From an uncultured Spirochaetaceae bacterium (GTDB lineage: Bacteria; Spirochaetota; Spirochaetia; Treponematales; Treponemataceae), in contig CADBBB010000022.1 of NCBI GenBank assembly GCA_902792795.1, positions 1 through 37,154 of the forward strand: DNA of 37,154 nt, read 5' to 3'. Position 1 is the first letter of the stretch. Each line of letters opens with the position of its first letter. Below the pieces are notes generated by a model that searched no databases, was not told where the DNA came from, and saw only the letters and a program-made list of their open reading frames with translations. Below, piece by piece: positions 7,038-13,703 of the stretch. The position numbers and the translations under genes are program-made.

Positions 7038-8044
7038 GCGAACGCCTCCACTCCCAAAAGCGGCGCGTCCTCCACGCCAAAGGCCGAAACCTTTTGCGCC
7101 CGCGCGGACTCCACATTGACGTCCGCGCCAAAAGCGGCCTTTAGTCCGCCAAGAGCCGCCGCCAATTTTTCTTGCGCGGCCTCATTGTCCGCCCACGCCT
7201 TGACGACCCGCGGCTCTTTCTTTGCGTTAAAGTATACCGCAAAATAAAAATTTGCGCCACTGCTTTTATAATTTACAATCATTTTTTCGGCCGCGTTTTT
7301 TTCGCGGTCCAAATACATGCGGATCACGCCGCCGCTTCCTAAAAACTCGTATGGAAAAAACGCCCAGCCTTTTTTGCCGTTGACCGCGCGCAAAAAATCG
7401 CGGCCTTCCAAGACGGCGGCATCCTGGTCTTGCAAATCGTCCTGGCCGCCGTCGTTTTGGTCTTGCGCCGCCTCTCCGTTTTGCGAGCCGTTCCCGTCCC
7501 GGCCGCCCCCGTCTTGGCCTTGGCCAAAATCTTTGTCCTGGCCAAAATCCCCGCCGCCGTCAAGCAAGTCCATGAGCTTTTCCAAGGCGGCGCTTTCGCT
7601 GTCAAGCCCCTTTTCTTCAAGGACAAGCGCCGACTCGGCGGCCTCCGTTTCACGCCCCTTAAATTTAAGAGAGGCGCGGCGGACCTTTTGCATCAAGGCC
7701 GGGTCAAGCCTTGAGCCGCTTTGCGCCAAAAACTGAATTATTCTTTGCGCAAGGCCGTCCGCCGCAAATCCCATGCTTTGCAAAAACGCCGCGCCGCCTT
7801 GCGCTCCCGTTTGGACAGGAGTGAGCAAAACCTTCCCGCCCGCGAACGAAACTTGTGCCCTAAAAGTTTGGCCTTCGCGCAAGGCGCGCTCGGACATTAC
7901 GTCAAAGCGGCCGCCAGCAAAGGAGACGGTGTATTTTCCGCCGCCCAAATTTTTCAATGTCTTAACAAAAACAAAGTCGCCCTCCCGCAAGTTCTGTTGA
8001 ACTCCAGAAAGGGCGCTTTGTGATTTTACGCTTACGATTTGCAT
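7034..8044 (-). CDS. FliK-like/YlqG-like hypothetical protein
   Basis: A 336-residue protein starting MQIVSVKSQ. I place the start at 8044 because extension to 8113 would translate the arm of a palindrome. Residues 10-75 form a small beta domain (EGDFVFVKTLKNLGGGKYTVSFAGGRF, then FRAQVSFAGGKVLLTP). A Gly/Asp/Gln-rich low-complexity stretch around residues 175-215 separates it from a C-terminal domain with WAFFPYEFLGSGGVIRMYLDRE. This layout (short beta domain, spacer, C-terminal domain) and its coupling to an FlhB-tail gene match FliK-like YlqG proteins. Flagellar hook-length control is a possible role but not shown. No clear ribosome site is visible before the start. Confidence 0.7.
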   Translation of the reverse strand: MQIVSVKSQSALSGVQQNLREGDFVFVKTLKNLGGGKYTVSFAGGRFDVMSERALREGQTFRAQVSFAGGKVLLTPVQTGAQGGAAFLQSMGFAADGLAQRIIQFLAQSGSRLDPALMQKVRRASLKFKGRETEAAESALVLEEKGLDSESAALEKLMDLLDGGGDFGQDKDFGQGQDGGGRDGNGSQNGEAAQDQNDGGQDDLQDQDAAVLEGRDFLRAVNGKKGWAFFPYEFLGSGGVIRMYLDREKNAAEKMIVNYKSSGANFYFAVYFNAKKEPRVVKAWADNEAAQEKLAAALGGLKAAFGADVNVESARAQKVSAFGVEDAPLLGVEAFA

Positions 8045-8051
8045 TAACAAA

Positions 8052-8209
8052 AAAAACGCGTACTTAATAGGCGGGTCCCAGCGACGAAAAAAAGAGCCGG
8101 AGCCTCCCGTCATCCGCTTGCGGCTTTACGCCTTAAGGCCAAGCCGCTTCGCTGACGGGTCCTTCCGTCTCTTTTTTTCTGCGTCCCGCCCCTTTTTGTC
8201 CGCGTTTTA
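8052..8209. repeat. Large palindrome P2 between rplS and the FliK-like gene
   Basis: Left arm 8052-8114, right arm 8145-8209. Matching pieces include AAAACGCG/CGCGTTTT at the ends, GCGGG/CCCGC, a run of seven A against seven T, and CCCGTCA (8106-8112) with TGACGGG (8153-8159). A central TTGCGGCTT/AAGCCGC pair closes the loop. The right-arm block GCTGACGGGTCCTTCC recurs at 743-758. On the minus strand the element lies between the rplS stop and the next start codon. Confidence 0.75.
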
Positions 8210-8241
8210 TTTTTTATACTACAAAGGGGCGAGCCGGACAA

Positions 8242-8712
8242 TTATTTCTTGGCGGCGGCGGCTTCGGCGGCGTGCTCAGCCTTCTGCTCGGCCTTGATTT
8301 CCGCCTCTTTCTGGGCGGCGGCCGCGTCGGCGCGCGCGTTGCGGGCCGCGATGGCGGCGGCTACAGCGCCACCAACCAACTGCTTAACCTTGGCCTTCTT
8401 GCCCACGCGGTCGCGCAAGTAGTAAAGCTTGGCGCGGCGGACTTTGCCGGGGCGCACGACTTCAACCTTAACGATGCGGGGAGAGTTGATCGGGAACACG
8501 CGCTCAACGCCAACGCCAAAAGAAATCTTTCGGACGGTGAACGTGCGGCGGGCGCCCGCGTTCTTCATGCACAAAACGATTCCTTCAAAAACCTGAATGC
8601 GTTCTGTCTTTCCTTCGATAATCTTGAAGTAAACCTTTACGGTGTCTCCAACGTTAAAAGCCTGCGCTCCGGGGCGCTTCTGGCCTTCTTCAATAGTTTT
8701 AATCAAGTCCAT
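8242..8712 (-). CDS. rplS: 50S ribosomal protein L19 with Ala-rich C-terminal extension
   Basis: Residues 1-115 are a standard L19, a protein at the interface between the 50S and 30S subunits: [55 protein letters not shown] and [20 protein letters not shown]. The remaining 40 residues ([20 protein letters not shown] onward) are an Ala/Lys/Glu-rich helix absent from most L19 proteins (about 115 residues). Two consecutive ATGs are possible; I choose 8712 because GGAG lies 6 nt upstream, against 3 nt for the ATG at 8715. It overlaps or abuts the trmD stop, so it is translationally coupled. Confidence 0.96.
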   Translation of the reverse strand: MDLIKTIEEGQKRPGAQAFNVGDTVKVYFKIIEGKTERIQVFEGIVLCMKNAGARRTFTVRKISFGVGVERVFPINSPRIVKVEVVRPGKVRRAKLYYLRDRVGKKAKVKQLVGGAVAAAIAARNARADAAAAQKEAEIKAEQKAEHAAEAAAAKK

Positions 8713-9482
8713 CATTTTCTCCGTTTGGGATTATGCTTTTTGTAGGCAAAACCCGTAATTTCCTCAATCATCTTCTCTGCCTCCGCAGTGAGCTCCCCGT
8801 TCTTCCTCGCCTCGGCTATCAAGTCCGGCCGGTTCAAGAAAGTTTTTTCAAGTCGCTTTTGCAGACGCCACTTTCGGATTTTTTCATGGTTTCCGCCGGT
8901 CAAGACTGACGGAACTTCCATTCCCTTATACACAGGCGGCCTGGTGTATTGGGGATATTCCAAAAGCGAGCCGGTGTAGCTTTCTTCGTCAAGCGATTCG
9001 GAAGAAATCACGCCGTCAATCAACCGATACACAGTGTCGATTATGACAAGCGCGGCAACCTCTCCGCTCGACATGACATAGTCTCCGACGCTTATTTCGT
9101 CGTCAACGTATTCGTCGACAATCCGCTGGTCGATGCCTTCGTACCGGCCGCAAATTATCACAAGCTCCTTTTCCCGGCTCAATTCCCGCGCTTTCTTTTG
9201 CGTCAAAGGCCTTCCGCTAGGAGTCACGTAAATAACGCGCTTGTCCTTTTTGTAAGCCTTGACGCTGTCCAGCGCCAAACCAAGGGGCTCGGCCAACATA
9301 AGCTGCCCGGCTCCTCCGCCATACGGACTGTCATCACAAGTTTTGTGTTTGTCAAAGGCAAAATCCCTGACATTCACCAAATCGTAGGCAATAATTTCCT
9401 TTTCAACCGCTTTCGCCATGATTGAGGCTTCAAAAAAAGCGCGCGGAATCTCAGGAAACAAGGTCAGCACAGTAAATTTCAT
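8712..9482 (-). CDS. trmD: tRNA (guanine-N1)-methyltransferase TrmD
   Basis: A 256-residue SPOUT enzyme that methylates G37 next to the anticodon of tRNAs reading CNN codons, using SAM, and prevents +1 frameshifting. Motifs seen: [18 protein letters not shown] near residue 50, [20 protein letters not shown], then the trefoil knot [41 protein letters not shown], and later [23 protein letters not shown]. Length is typical. It sits in the order rpsP-khpA-rimM-trmD-rplS seen in many bacteria. Confidence 0.98.
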   Translation of the reverse strand: MKFTVLTLFPEIPRAFFEASIMAKAVEKEIIAYDLVNVRDFAFDKHKTCDDSPYGGGAGQLMLAEPLGLALDSVKAYKKDKRVIYVTPSGRPLTQKKARELSREKELVIICGRYEGIDQRIVDEYVDDEISVGDYVMSSGEVAALVIIDTVYRLIDGVISSESLDEESYTGSLLEYPQYTRPPVYKGMEVPSVLTGGNHEKIRKWRLQKRLEKTFLNRPDLIAEARKNGELTAEAEKMIEEITGFAYKKHNPKRRK

Positions 9483-9486
9483 GGAC

Positions 9487-10065
9487 TTACTCCAGAATCC
9501 AGAGGTGCGTCAGTTGAATCGTCTTAGCCTCAACGTCAACCTTGCCGACATGCCTTTCGTTGAACGGAACCAAAACCGTCCTAGGCTTTCCGGCGGAAGT
9601 TTTTTTAACGCTGTCGTCAAGAAGACCGCAACTCTCGGAAAGGACAACCTCCAACAGGTCGCCCGCCCCGCCTTCCAATACGTCTGTGATGGACCCAACA
9701 ACTATGGGCGCGTCACTGTCTGCCAATCCGTTTTCGTTCTCATAATAAACAAGAGAACATTGCTTTAGATCCTCGATAAGCCATTCGCCTTCTTTAGGCT
9801 GAAGAGCCTTTTCGCGGGGAACGCGAAGCTCGGCGCCGTTAAGTTTTCTCGCCGCTTCCGGAGAATCTATTCCCGCCAATTTCATGTAAAAGGCGTTTTG
9901 GGAACCTTCGACGCGCTCAACTTTGTAAAGCGTCGTCTCGCCCTTTTGCCTCAAAGCCACTTCCTTTAACTGAGCGATGTGCTCGTAACGGCCGGAAGCG
10001 CTCTCAACTTTAAATTCGCCCGAAAGTCCGTGGGGCCCTCGAACAAAAGCCACAGTCAAATCCAT
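9487..10065 (-). CDS. rimM: Ribosome maturation factor RimM
   Basis: A 192-residue protein that binds S19 and helps mature the 30S head. The N-terminal domain opens with VAFVRGPHGLSGEFKVES, the family signature, and continues with FYMKLAGIDSPEAARKLNGAELRVPRE. The C-terminal PRC-barrel part includes GSITDVLEGGAGDLLEVVL and TVLVPFNERHVGKVDVEAKTI. The segment around residues 135-150 (CGLLDDSVKKTSAG) is a little longer than usual. It lies 4 bp upstream of trmD and 8 bp after khpA. Confidence 0.95.
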   Translation of the reverse strand: MDLTVAFVRGPHGLSGEFKVESASGRYEHIAQLKEVALRQKGETTLYKVERVEGSQNAFYMKLAGIDSPEAARKLNGAELRVPREKALQPKEGEWLIEDLKQCSLVYYENENGLADSDAPIVVGSITDVLEGGAGDLLEVVLSESCGLLDDSVKKTSAGKPRTVLVPFNERHVGKVDVEAKTIQLTHLWILE

Positions 10066-10073
10066 CTGCGCCG

Positions 10074-10307
10074 TCAGTCCAGAATTTCAAGGCTGTATCG
10101 CTTGCCGTCCTTGTTGGCGGTCGCCCCCAATACGGTTCTGAGCGCCTTGGCAATGCGGCCGTACTTGCCGATTACTTTTCCGATGTCGCTGTCGGCGACT
10201 TTCAACTCCAAAACAGGGCCGCGTTCGCCTTCAGTCTCAGTGACAGAAACCGCTTCCGGATTATCGACCAATGATTTCGCTATGTATTCAATCAGGTCTT
10301 TTTCCAT
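10074..10307 (-). CDS. khpA: KH-domain RNA-binding protein KhpA (YlqC type)
   Basis: A 77-residue single KH domain. The GxxG loop is seen in DIGKVIGKYGRIAKALRTVLGA, flanked by LVDNPEAVSVTETEG and the closing strand KRYSLEILD. This small protein sits between rpsP and rimM in many bacteria and binds RNA broadly, often with the partner KhpB/Jag. It starts 9 bp after the rpsP stop. Confidence 0.95.
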   Translation of the reverse strand: MEKDLIEYIAKSLVDNPEAVSVTETEGERGPVLELKVADSDIGKVIGKYGRIAKALRTVLGATANKDGKRYSLEILD

Positions 10308-10316
10308 TTGCGATTC

Positions 10317-10577
10317 CTACTTTGACTGACCGTTGCGGGCCAGGCCTTTTTTGTTGAAAATTCTAGCCACTGTGTCAGTAGGCTGAGCGCCGACGCTAAG
10401 CCAATACTTGGCGCGGTCTTCTTTAAAAGCGATTTGTTTTTCCGCGACTTCGATGGGCTGGTAAACGCCAATCTCTTCGATAGTCTTGCCGTCACGGGGC
10501 TTTCTCGCGTCCATCACGACGATGCGGTAGCAGGGCCTTTTGGCCGCGCCAAATCTCTTAAGTCTGATTTTGACCAC
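10317..10577 (-). CDS. rpsP: 30S ribosomal protein S16
   Basis: The protein begins [27 protein letters not shown], the classic S16 start, and ends with KNGQ-like basic residues. I choose the GTG at 10577 as the start since GGAGG lies 6 nt upstream; the longer frame to 10619 has no family counterpart. At 86 residues it has normal length. S16 is an early 30S assembly protein. First gene of the operon, 85 bp downstream of the -10 box. Confidence 0.97.
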   Translation of the reverse strand: MVKIRLKRFGAAKRPCYRIVVMDARKPRDGKTIEEIGVYQPIEVAEKQIAFKEDRAKYWLSVGAQPTDTVARIFNKKGLARNGQSK

Positions 10578-10638
10578 CTTAAACCTCCATATAGAACTCA
10601 AGACTCGAACTGGAGCCAAGTTCTAATTTAGACAATAA

Positions 10639-10654
10639 CACACTATACAGTGTG
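10639..10654. promoter_or_regulatory. Perfect inverted repeat in the rpsP leader
   Basis: CACACT-ATAC-AGTGTG, 6-bp arms, 8 bp downstream of the rpsP -10 box on the minus strand. It could be an operator near the transcription start or a small RNA hairpin at the 5' end of the mRNA. Confidence 0.5.
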
Positions 10655-10661
10655 AAATTTA

Positions 10662-10690
10662 ATTATAATGAAATGATAGAAGTTAATCAA
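10662..10690 (-). promoter_or_regulatory. Strong sigma70-type promoter of the rpsP-rplS operon
   Basis: Minus strand: TTGATT (10690-10685), 17-bp spacer, consensus TATAAT (10667-10662). It directs the five ribosomal/tRNA-maturation genes and probably the FliK/FlhB-like genes beyond. Confidence 0.8.
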
Positions 10691-10712
10691 GAGCAAAATA
10701 GACAAAAATCAA

Positions 10713-10864
10713 GAAAACACTCCCAGTCAAAAAGTCTTGCCTTTCTCGCGACTGAGGCTGCTAGGTAAGGTGTACATACACAGCAATTTCGCTTCGCGAA
10801 ATTGGCAGCCTCAGAGCGAGCGGCAAGGCTTTTTTCCTTCGCGTGTTTTCTTTTTTCTTCTACC
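10713..10864. repeat. Large palindrome P3, with the same end boxes as 536-710
   Basis: Ends GAAAACAC (10713-10720) and GTGTTTTC (10843-10850); the right side continues to CTTCTACCC at 10864. The left box AAACACTCCCAGT and right box CCTTCGCGTGTTTT are identical to those at 554-566 and 688-701, but the arms differ: CTGAGGCTGC (10752-10761) pairs with GCAGCCTCAG (10805-10814), and CTTGCC with GGCAAG. An inner hairpin CAATTTCG/CGAAATTG has a CTTCG loop. It fills most of the gene-free stretch 10578-10951. Confidence 0.8.
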
Positions 10865-10887
10865 CTAATTGTTTGTTCTAAATCATA

Positions 10888-10903
10888 TTTCGGACGTCCG
10901 AAA
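10888..10903. repeat. Perfect 16-bp palindrome
   Basis: TTTCGGACGTCCGAAA, just past the terminator of the SUMF1-domain gene. Function unknown; may be a second hairpin of the terminator region or a protein site. Confidence 0.4.
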
Positions 10904-10918
10904 AAAGGCGGCGGGCAT

Positions 10919-10945
10919 AAAAAAACGCCGCGTTGGAGCGGCGTT
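10919..10945 (-). terminator. Intrinsic terminator of the SUMF1-domain gene
   Basis: Minus strand: AACGCCGC, loop TCCAAC, GCGGCGTT, then a T run. It starts 7 bp beyond the stop codon. Confidence 0.85.
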
Positions 10946-10951
10946 CGTTCG

Positions 10952-11758
10952 TTAGAGGGTGCGGGCTAAGCGCATTCCCAAATAGAAGTTGGAAAAGTCG
11001 GCGGGGTCCCAGTTGCGGTTGGTGATTTCGTAGTACATCGTGTCGGTTCCGGCGTAGCCGCCTCCGCGGTTGGCGCACTTGCCGTTTGTGGACTTGAGGT
11101 CGTTGCACCATTCCCAAACATTGCCGCTCATGTCGTAAATGCCAAGCTCGTTGGGCTTTTTCTTGCCCACCTCGCGGGTCTTGTTTTCGCTGTTAAAGTA
11201 GTACCAAGCCACCTCGTTGACGTCGTCGCTTCCGGAGTACATATAGCTGGCCAACTGGCTTCCTCCGCCGGCCGCCAGCTCCCATTCCGCTTGGGTGGGA
11301 AGCCTGTAGCCTGTCTTGGTCATGTCGCAAGTGACGGTGGCGCTGACGATTTTTCCGCTTCCGTCGCGCTTGACGTCGCTGATCGCGTAGCACTGGGCGG
11401 CGGCGCCCAAAGTTTGCGCCGTCAATTGATTGCAAAAGAAAACCGCGTCGTACCAAGTGATGTTTTCAACAGGACGGCGGCCTTGGTTCTCGCCTCCGGC
11501 GGCGCCGCTCTTAAAGGAGCTGGGATTGCTTCCCATGACGCTGGCGTACAAATCCTGCGTCACCTCAAATTTGCTGATGGCGAAGCCCTTGATGGTCTGC
11601 GCGCCGATAGTTCCCGCAAAATTGTTGGCTTGCACAGACTGGCCGGCGGGAACCACCGTCACAAAATCCTGGGCAACCGTCGAAGCGCTGGGGACCGCAA
11701 AAGCGAAAAGGCTTTCAACGGCGAACAAGGCGCATACACAAAATGACTTTGCTTTCAT
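10952..11758 (-). CDS. Secreted FGE/SUMF1-domain protein
   Basis: A 268-residue protein with an N-terminal signal peptide (MKAKSF, then a hydrophobic stretch to about FAFAVPSAS). The rest is a formylglycine-generating-enzyme/SUMF1 domain: FAISKFEVTQDLYASVMG, PVENITWYDAVFFCNQL, TGYRLPTQAEWELAA, GIYDMSGNVWEWCND and NRGGGYAGTD. In true FGEs this fold oxidises a sulfatase cysteine; in spirochaetes many exported copies lack the active cysteine pair and are probably binding or scaffold domains. I cannot confirm the catalytic pair here. The start at 11758 is favoured over 11764 since AGGAG then lies 7 nt upstream. A single-gene unit with its own promoter and terminator. Confidence 0.9.
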   Translation of the reverse strand: MKAKSFCVCALFAVESLFAFAVPSASTVAQDFVTVVPAGQSVQANNFAGTIGAQTIKGFAISKFEVTQDLYASVMGSNPSSFKSGAAGGENQGRRPVENITWYDAVFFCNQLTAQTLGAAAQCYAISDVKRDGSGKIVSATVTCDMTKTGYRLPTQAEWELAAGGGSQLASYMYSGSDDVNEVAWYYFNSENKTREVGKKKPNELGIYDMSGNVWEWCNDLKSTNGKCANRGGGYAGTDTMYYEITNRNWDPADFSNFYLGMRLARTL

Positions 11759-11813
11759 TGTCATTCTCCTCTAAAAAAAACACCGGACGTATCCCCATAT
11801 TTTAAATCAAGTA

Positions 11814-11842
11814 ATTATAACTCATATTTTATAAAAAATCAA
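11814..11842 (-). promoter_or_regulatory. Promoter of the SUMF1-domain gene
   Basis: Minus strand: TTGATT (11842-11837), 17-bp spacer, consensus TATAAT (11819-11814), 56 bp before the start codon. Divergent from the acetyltransferase promoter. Confidence 0.75.
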
Positions 11843-11877
11843 GGATTTTGCGTGTTTTTTTTAACGCAATTTTTCTG

Positions 11878-11906
11878 TTGAAATTTCATCAAAACCATGC
11901 TAGAAT
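11878..11906 (+). promoter_or_regulatory. Promoter of the CAT-like gene
   Basis: TTGAAA (11878-11883), 17-bp spacer, TAGAAT (11901-11906), 24 bp before the start codon. Just upstream, an A/T-rich stem TTGCGT/ACGCAA (about 11850-11873) carries another copy of the AAAAAACACGC box on the minus strand. Confidence 0.65.
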
Positions 11907-11929
11907 ATAAGCCGCATTTGGAGGAACCT

Positions 11930-12583
11930 ATGGTAAAAGAAGCGGGCTACAAGCCCTTGGATATGAAAACGTGGGCCCGCACGCCCTACTACAACTACTA
12001 CGCGCACGGCTCAAAGGGAATGTGCGCGGTGACGGCGGATTTGGACATAAGCGCGCTGGCCAAAAAGGTCGGCGACGACATTTTCATCCCCCTGCTTTAC
12101 GCGATAACAAAAGTCATAAACGGCCGCAAAGAATTCCGCGTGGGCTACTGCAAGGAAAACGGCGAGCTCATGGTTTGGGACTACATTTCGCCGATCCACC
12201 GCGTGTTCCACCCGGACACGGAAACTTTTACCCGCGTTTGCACCGAATGGAAGGAAAACTACAAGGATTTCGCCAAGGGAGCGGCGGCGGACATCGCGGC
12301 CGGCGAAAAATGCGCCAGCCTCAACGCCGACGAATTTCCCGACAGCGTGTTTGAAGTTTCTTACGTTCCGTGGCTGCGCTACAGCTCGGTCAACATGAAG
12401 ATGTCCGAAAGCGGAAAGTATTTGGCGCCCATCGTCACAATCGGAAAAGCCGAAGAAATCGGCGGCGCGGTTAAAGTTCCGCTCACGATGCAAATAAGCC
12501 ACGCCGTGGCCGACGGCTTCCACATCGCGCGCTTCTTTAAGGAAGTGACGGAAGAGGCCCAAAAGCTAGCCGCCGCCTTATAG
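11930..12583 (+). CDS. Chloramphenicol-acetyltransferase-like protein
   Basis: A 217-residue trimeric-CAT-type acyltransferase. The start at 11930 is chosen because GGAGG lies about 6 nt upstream; an earlier ATG at 11897 lies on top of the -10 box. Family marks: MKTWARTPYYNYY near the N-terminus, VTADLDISALAKK, the mid-protein EFPDSVFEVSYVPWLRYSSVNM (the FT.S..PW region) and the active-site motif ISHAVADGFHIARFF with the catalytic His near residue 191 and the structural Asp four residues later. The usual HH pair reads SH here, as in many chromosomal CAT relatives, so chloramphenicol resistance is not certain. It has its own promoter; its stop codon lies in a repeat hairpin. Confidence 0.9.
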   Translation: MVKEAGYKPLDMKTWARTPYYNYYAHGSKGMCAVTADLDISALAKKVGDDIFIPLLYAITKVINGRKEFRVGYCKENGELMVWDYISPIHRVFHPDTETFTRVCTEWKENYKDFAKGAAADIAAGEKCASLNADEFPDSVFEVSYVPWLRYSSVNMKMSESGKYLAPIVTIGKAEEIGGAVKVPLTMQISHAVADGFHIARFFKEVTEEAQKLAAAL

Positions 12584-12658
12584 GAACGGTCAAGGCGCGC
12601 TTCGCTTAAAGCCTTGACTCGTTCCTTTTGCGGCGCGAATACAATTTTCGCGCCGCAA
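12582..12658 (+). repeat. Double-hairpin element B2, including a stop codon
   Basis: Hairpin A: AGGAACG (12582-12588) with CGTTCCT (12620-12626) and GTCAAGGC (12589-12596) with GCCTTGAC (12611-12618), one bulge, loop GCGCTTCGCTTAAA. Hairpin B: TTGCGGCGCGAA (12628-12639) with TTCGCGCCGCAA (12647-12658). The TAG stop of the CAT-like gene (12581-12583) opens hairpin A. Confidence 0.85.
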
Positions 12659-12675
12659 TAATTTCCGCGCAACGC

Positions 12676-12707
12676 AAAAAAAACCGCTCGCAAAGAGCGG
12701 TTTTTTT
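12676..12707. terminator. Bidirectional intrinsic terminator
   Basis: A-run, stem CCGCTC/GAGCGG with loop GCAAA, T-run. It lies between the converging CAT-like gene and the end of the chemotaxis operon and can serve both. Confidence 0.9.
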
Positions 12708-12736
12708 ATTGAGAAGCTGGAACTTTAAGCGGCGGC

Positions 12737-13171
12737 CTATTTAAGAACCGCGCTTATGCGCTCAAGAACCTTCTTGCGGTCAAGCGGCTTGATGATGTAG
12801 TTCTTGGCTCCAAGGAGCAAGGACTTCTTTACCAATTCCTCTTTTCCAAGGGCGCTGACCATAACGACGCGGGCGTTCTTGTCAAAAGCCATGATTTGCT
12901 CAAGCGCCGTGATTCCGTCCATGCGAGGCATTGTGATGTCCATAGTCACAAGGTCAACGTTGGGGCAAAGCTCCTTGTACTTGTCGACGCCCTCTTTTCC
13001 GTCCCCGGCTGTGGCCACGACCTCGTAACCTTCGCTGGCCAAAATCTGGCCCAACTGCTTGGCTACGAACATGGAGTCGTCAACAATCAAGACGCGGAAC
13101 TTAGATCCGTCGTCCTTGGTGCCCTCAGGGGGACGCTCGTTAATTGTAGGAAAATCGCCTTTTGTTTTCAT
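12737..13171 (-). CDS. cheY: Chemotaxis response regulator CheY
   Basis: A 144-residue single receiver domain with a 24-residue N-terminal extension. Key residues: acidic pair D31/D32 in VLIVDDSM, phospho-acceptor D78 in LVTMDITMPRMDG, S106 in VVMVSALGK and K128 in NYIIKPLD. CheA phosphorylates D78; CheY-P then binds the flagellar switch. The extension before the receiver fold (GDFPTINERPPEGTKDDG) is polar and probably flexible. Last gene of the operon cheA-cheW-cheX-cheY, the order known from Treponema. Confidence 0.96.
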   Translation of the reverse strand: MKTKGDFPTINERPPEGTKDDGSKFRVLIVDDSMFVAKQLGQILASEGYEVVATAGDGKEGVDKYKELCPNVDLVTMDITMPRMDGITALEQIMAFDKNARVVMVSALGKEELVKKSLLLGAKNYIIKPLDRKKVLERISAVLK

Positions 13172-13193
13172 ATTATCATCTCCCTTTAATGCT

Positions 13194-13679
13194 TTATTCA
13201 GCGCGTTCGCGAATAGCGACGTTCAATTCAATCTCGCCGCACTCAGAAATAAGAGGAACGATCAAGGCCTCCACATTCTGGGCGGAACCCGGCAAAGCCG
13301 CAATTTCCATCTTTTCGCCGGCGAACAATGTCGGAGGCGTAAGGTCAAACTTAAATCCAAGCTCGTGCAACTTAGTGACGGCCTGGGCTGTGATCAAGTT
13401 GGCCAGCTCGCTGATTGTGGCCTTGACCAAGTCGTCAAACTGCGTAAGAGTTTCGCCGTTCATCTTAGAGGCCAGGTTAAGGGCTGTCTCGTAAGTCATG
13501 TCAAAAAGCACACGGCCTTCGACATCGCCGGCAAGGCCGACAAGCGCGGCCACGCCCATTACCGGCATAGCCACCGACTTTAGCGACAACTCTCCGCGCT
13601 TGACTTCCGCGCCGCCAAGAACCTCTTTGAGAACTCTGTACGAAGTTTCCACAAACGGATTGATATACTCAACTCTCAT
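13194..13679 (-). CDS. cheX: CheY-P phosphatase CheX
   Basis: A 161-residue CheC/CheX-family protein. The phosphatase signature E-x-x-N is seen in LVKATISELANLITAQAV (ELAN), one copy, as expected for CheX. The opening MRVEYINPFVETSYRVLKEVLG is typical of the family. In spirochaetes, which lack CheZ, CheX dimers dephosphorylate CheY-P. It is 22 bp upstream of cheY and 24 bp downstream of cheW. Confidence 0.95.
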   Translation of the reverse strand: MRVEYINPFVETSYRVLKEVLGGAEVKRGELSLKSVAMPVMGVAALVGLAGDVEGRVLFDMTYETALNLASKMNGETLTQFDDLVKATISELANLITAQAVTKLHELGFKFDLTPPTLFAGEKMEIAALPGSAQNVEALIVPLISECGEIELNVAIRERAE

Positions 13680-13703
13680 GCATTTCTCCTTGTATTTATA
13701 TTC

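Noticed and set aside
8045..8113. N-terminal extension of the FliK-like protein
   Set aside because: The added residues are encoded by the arm of palindrome P2 and have no family counterpart.
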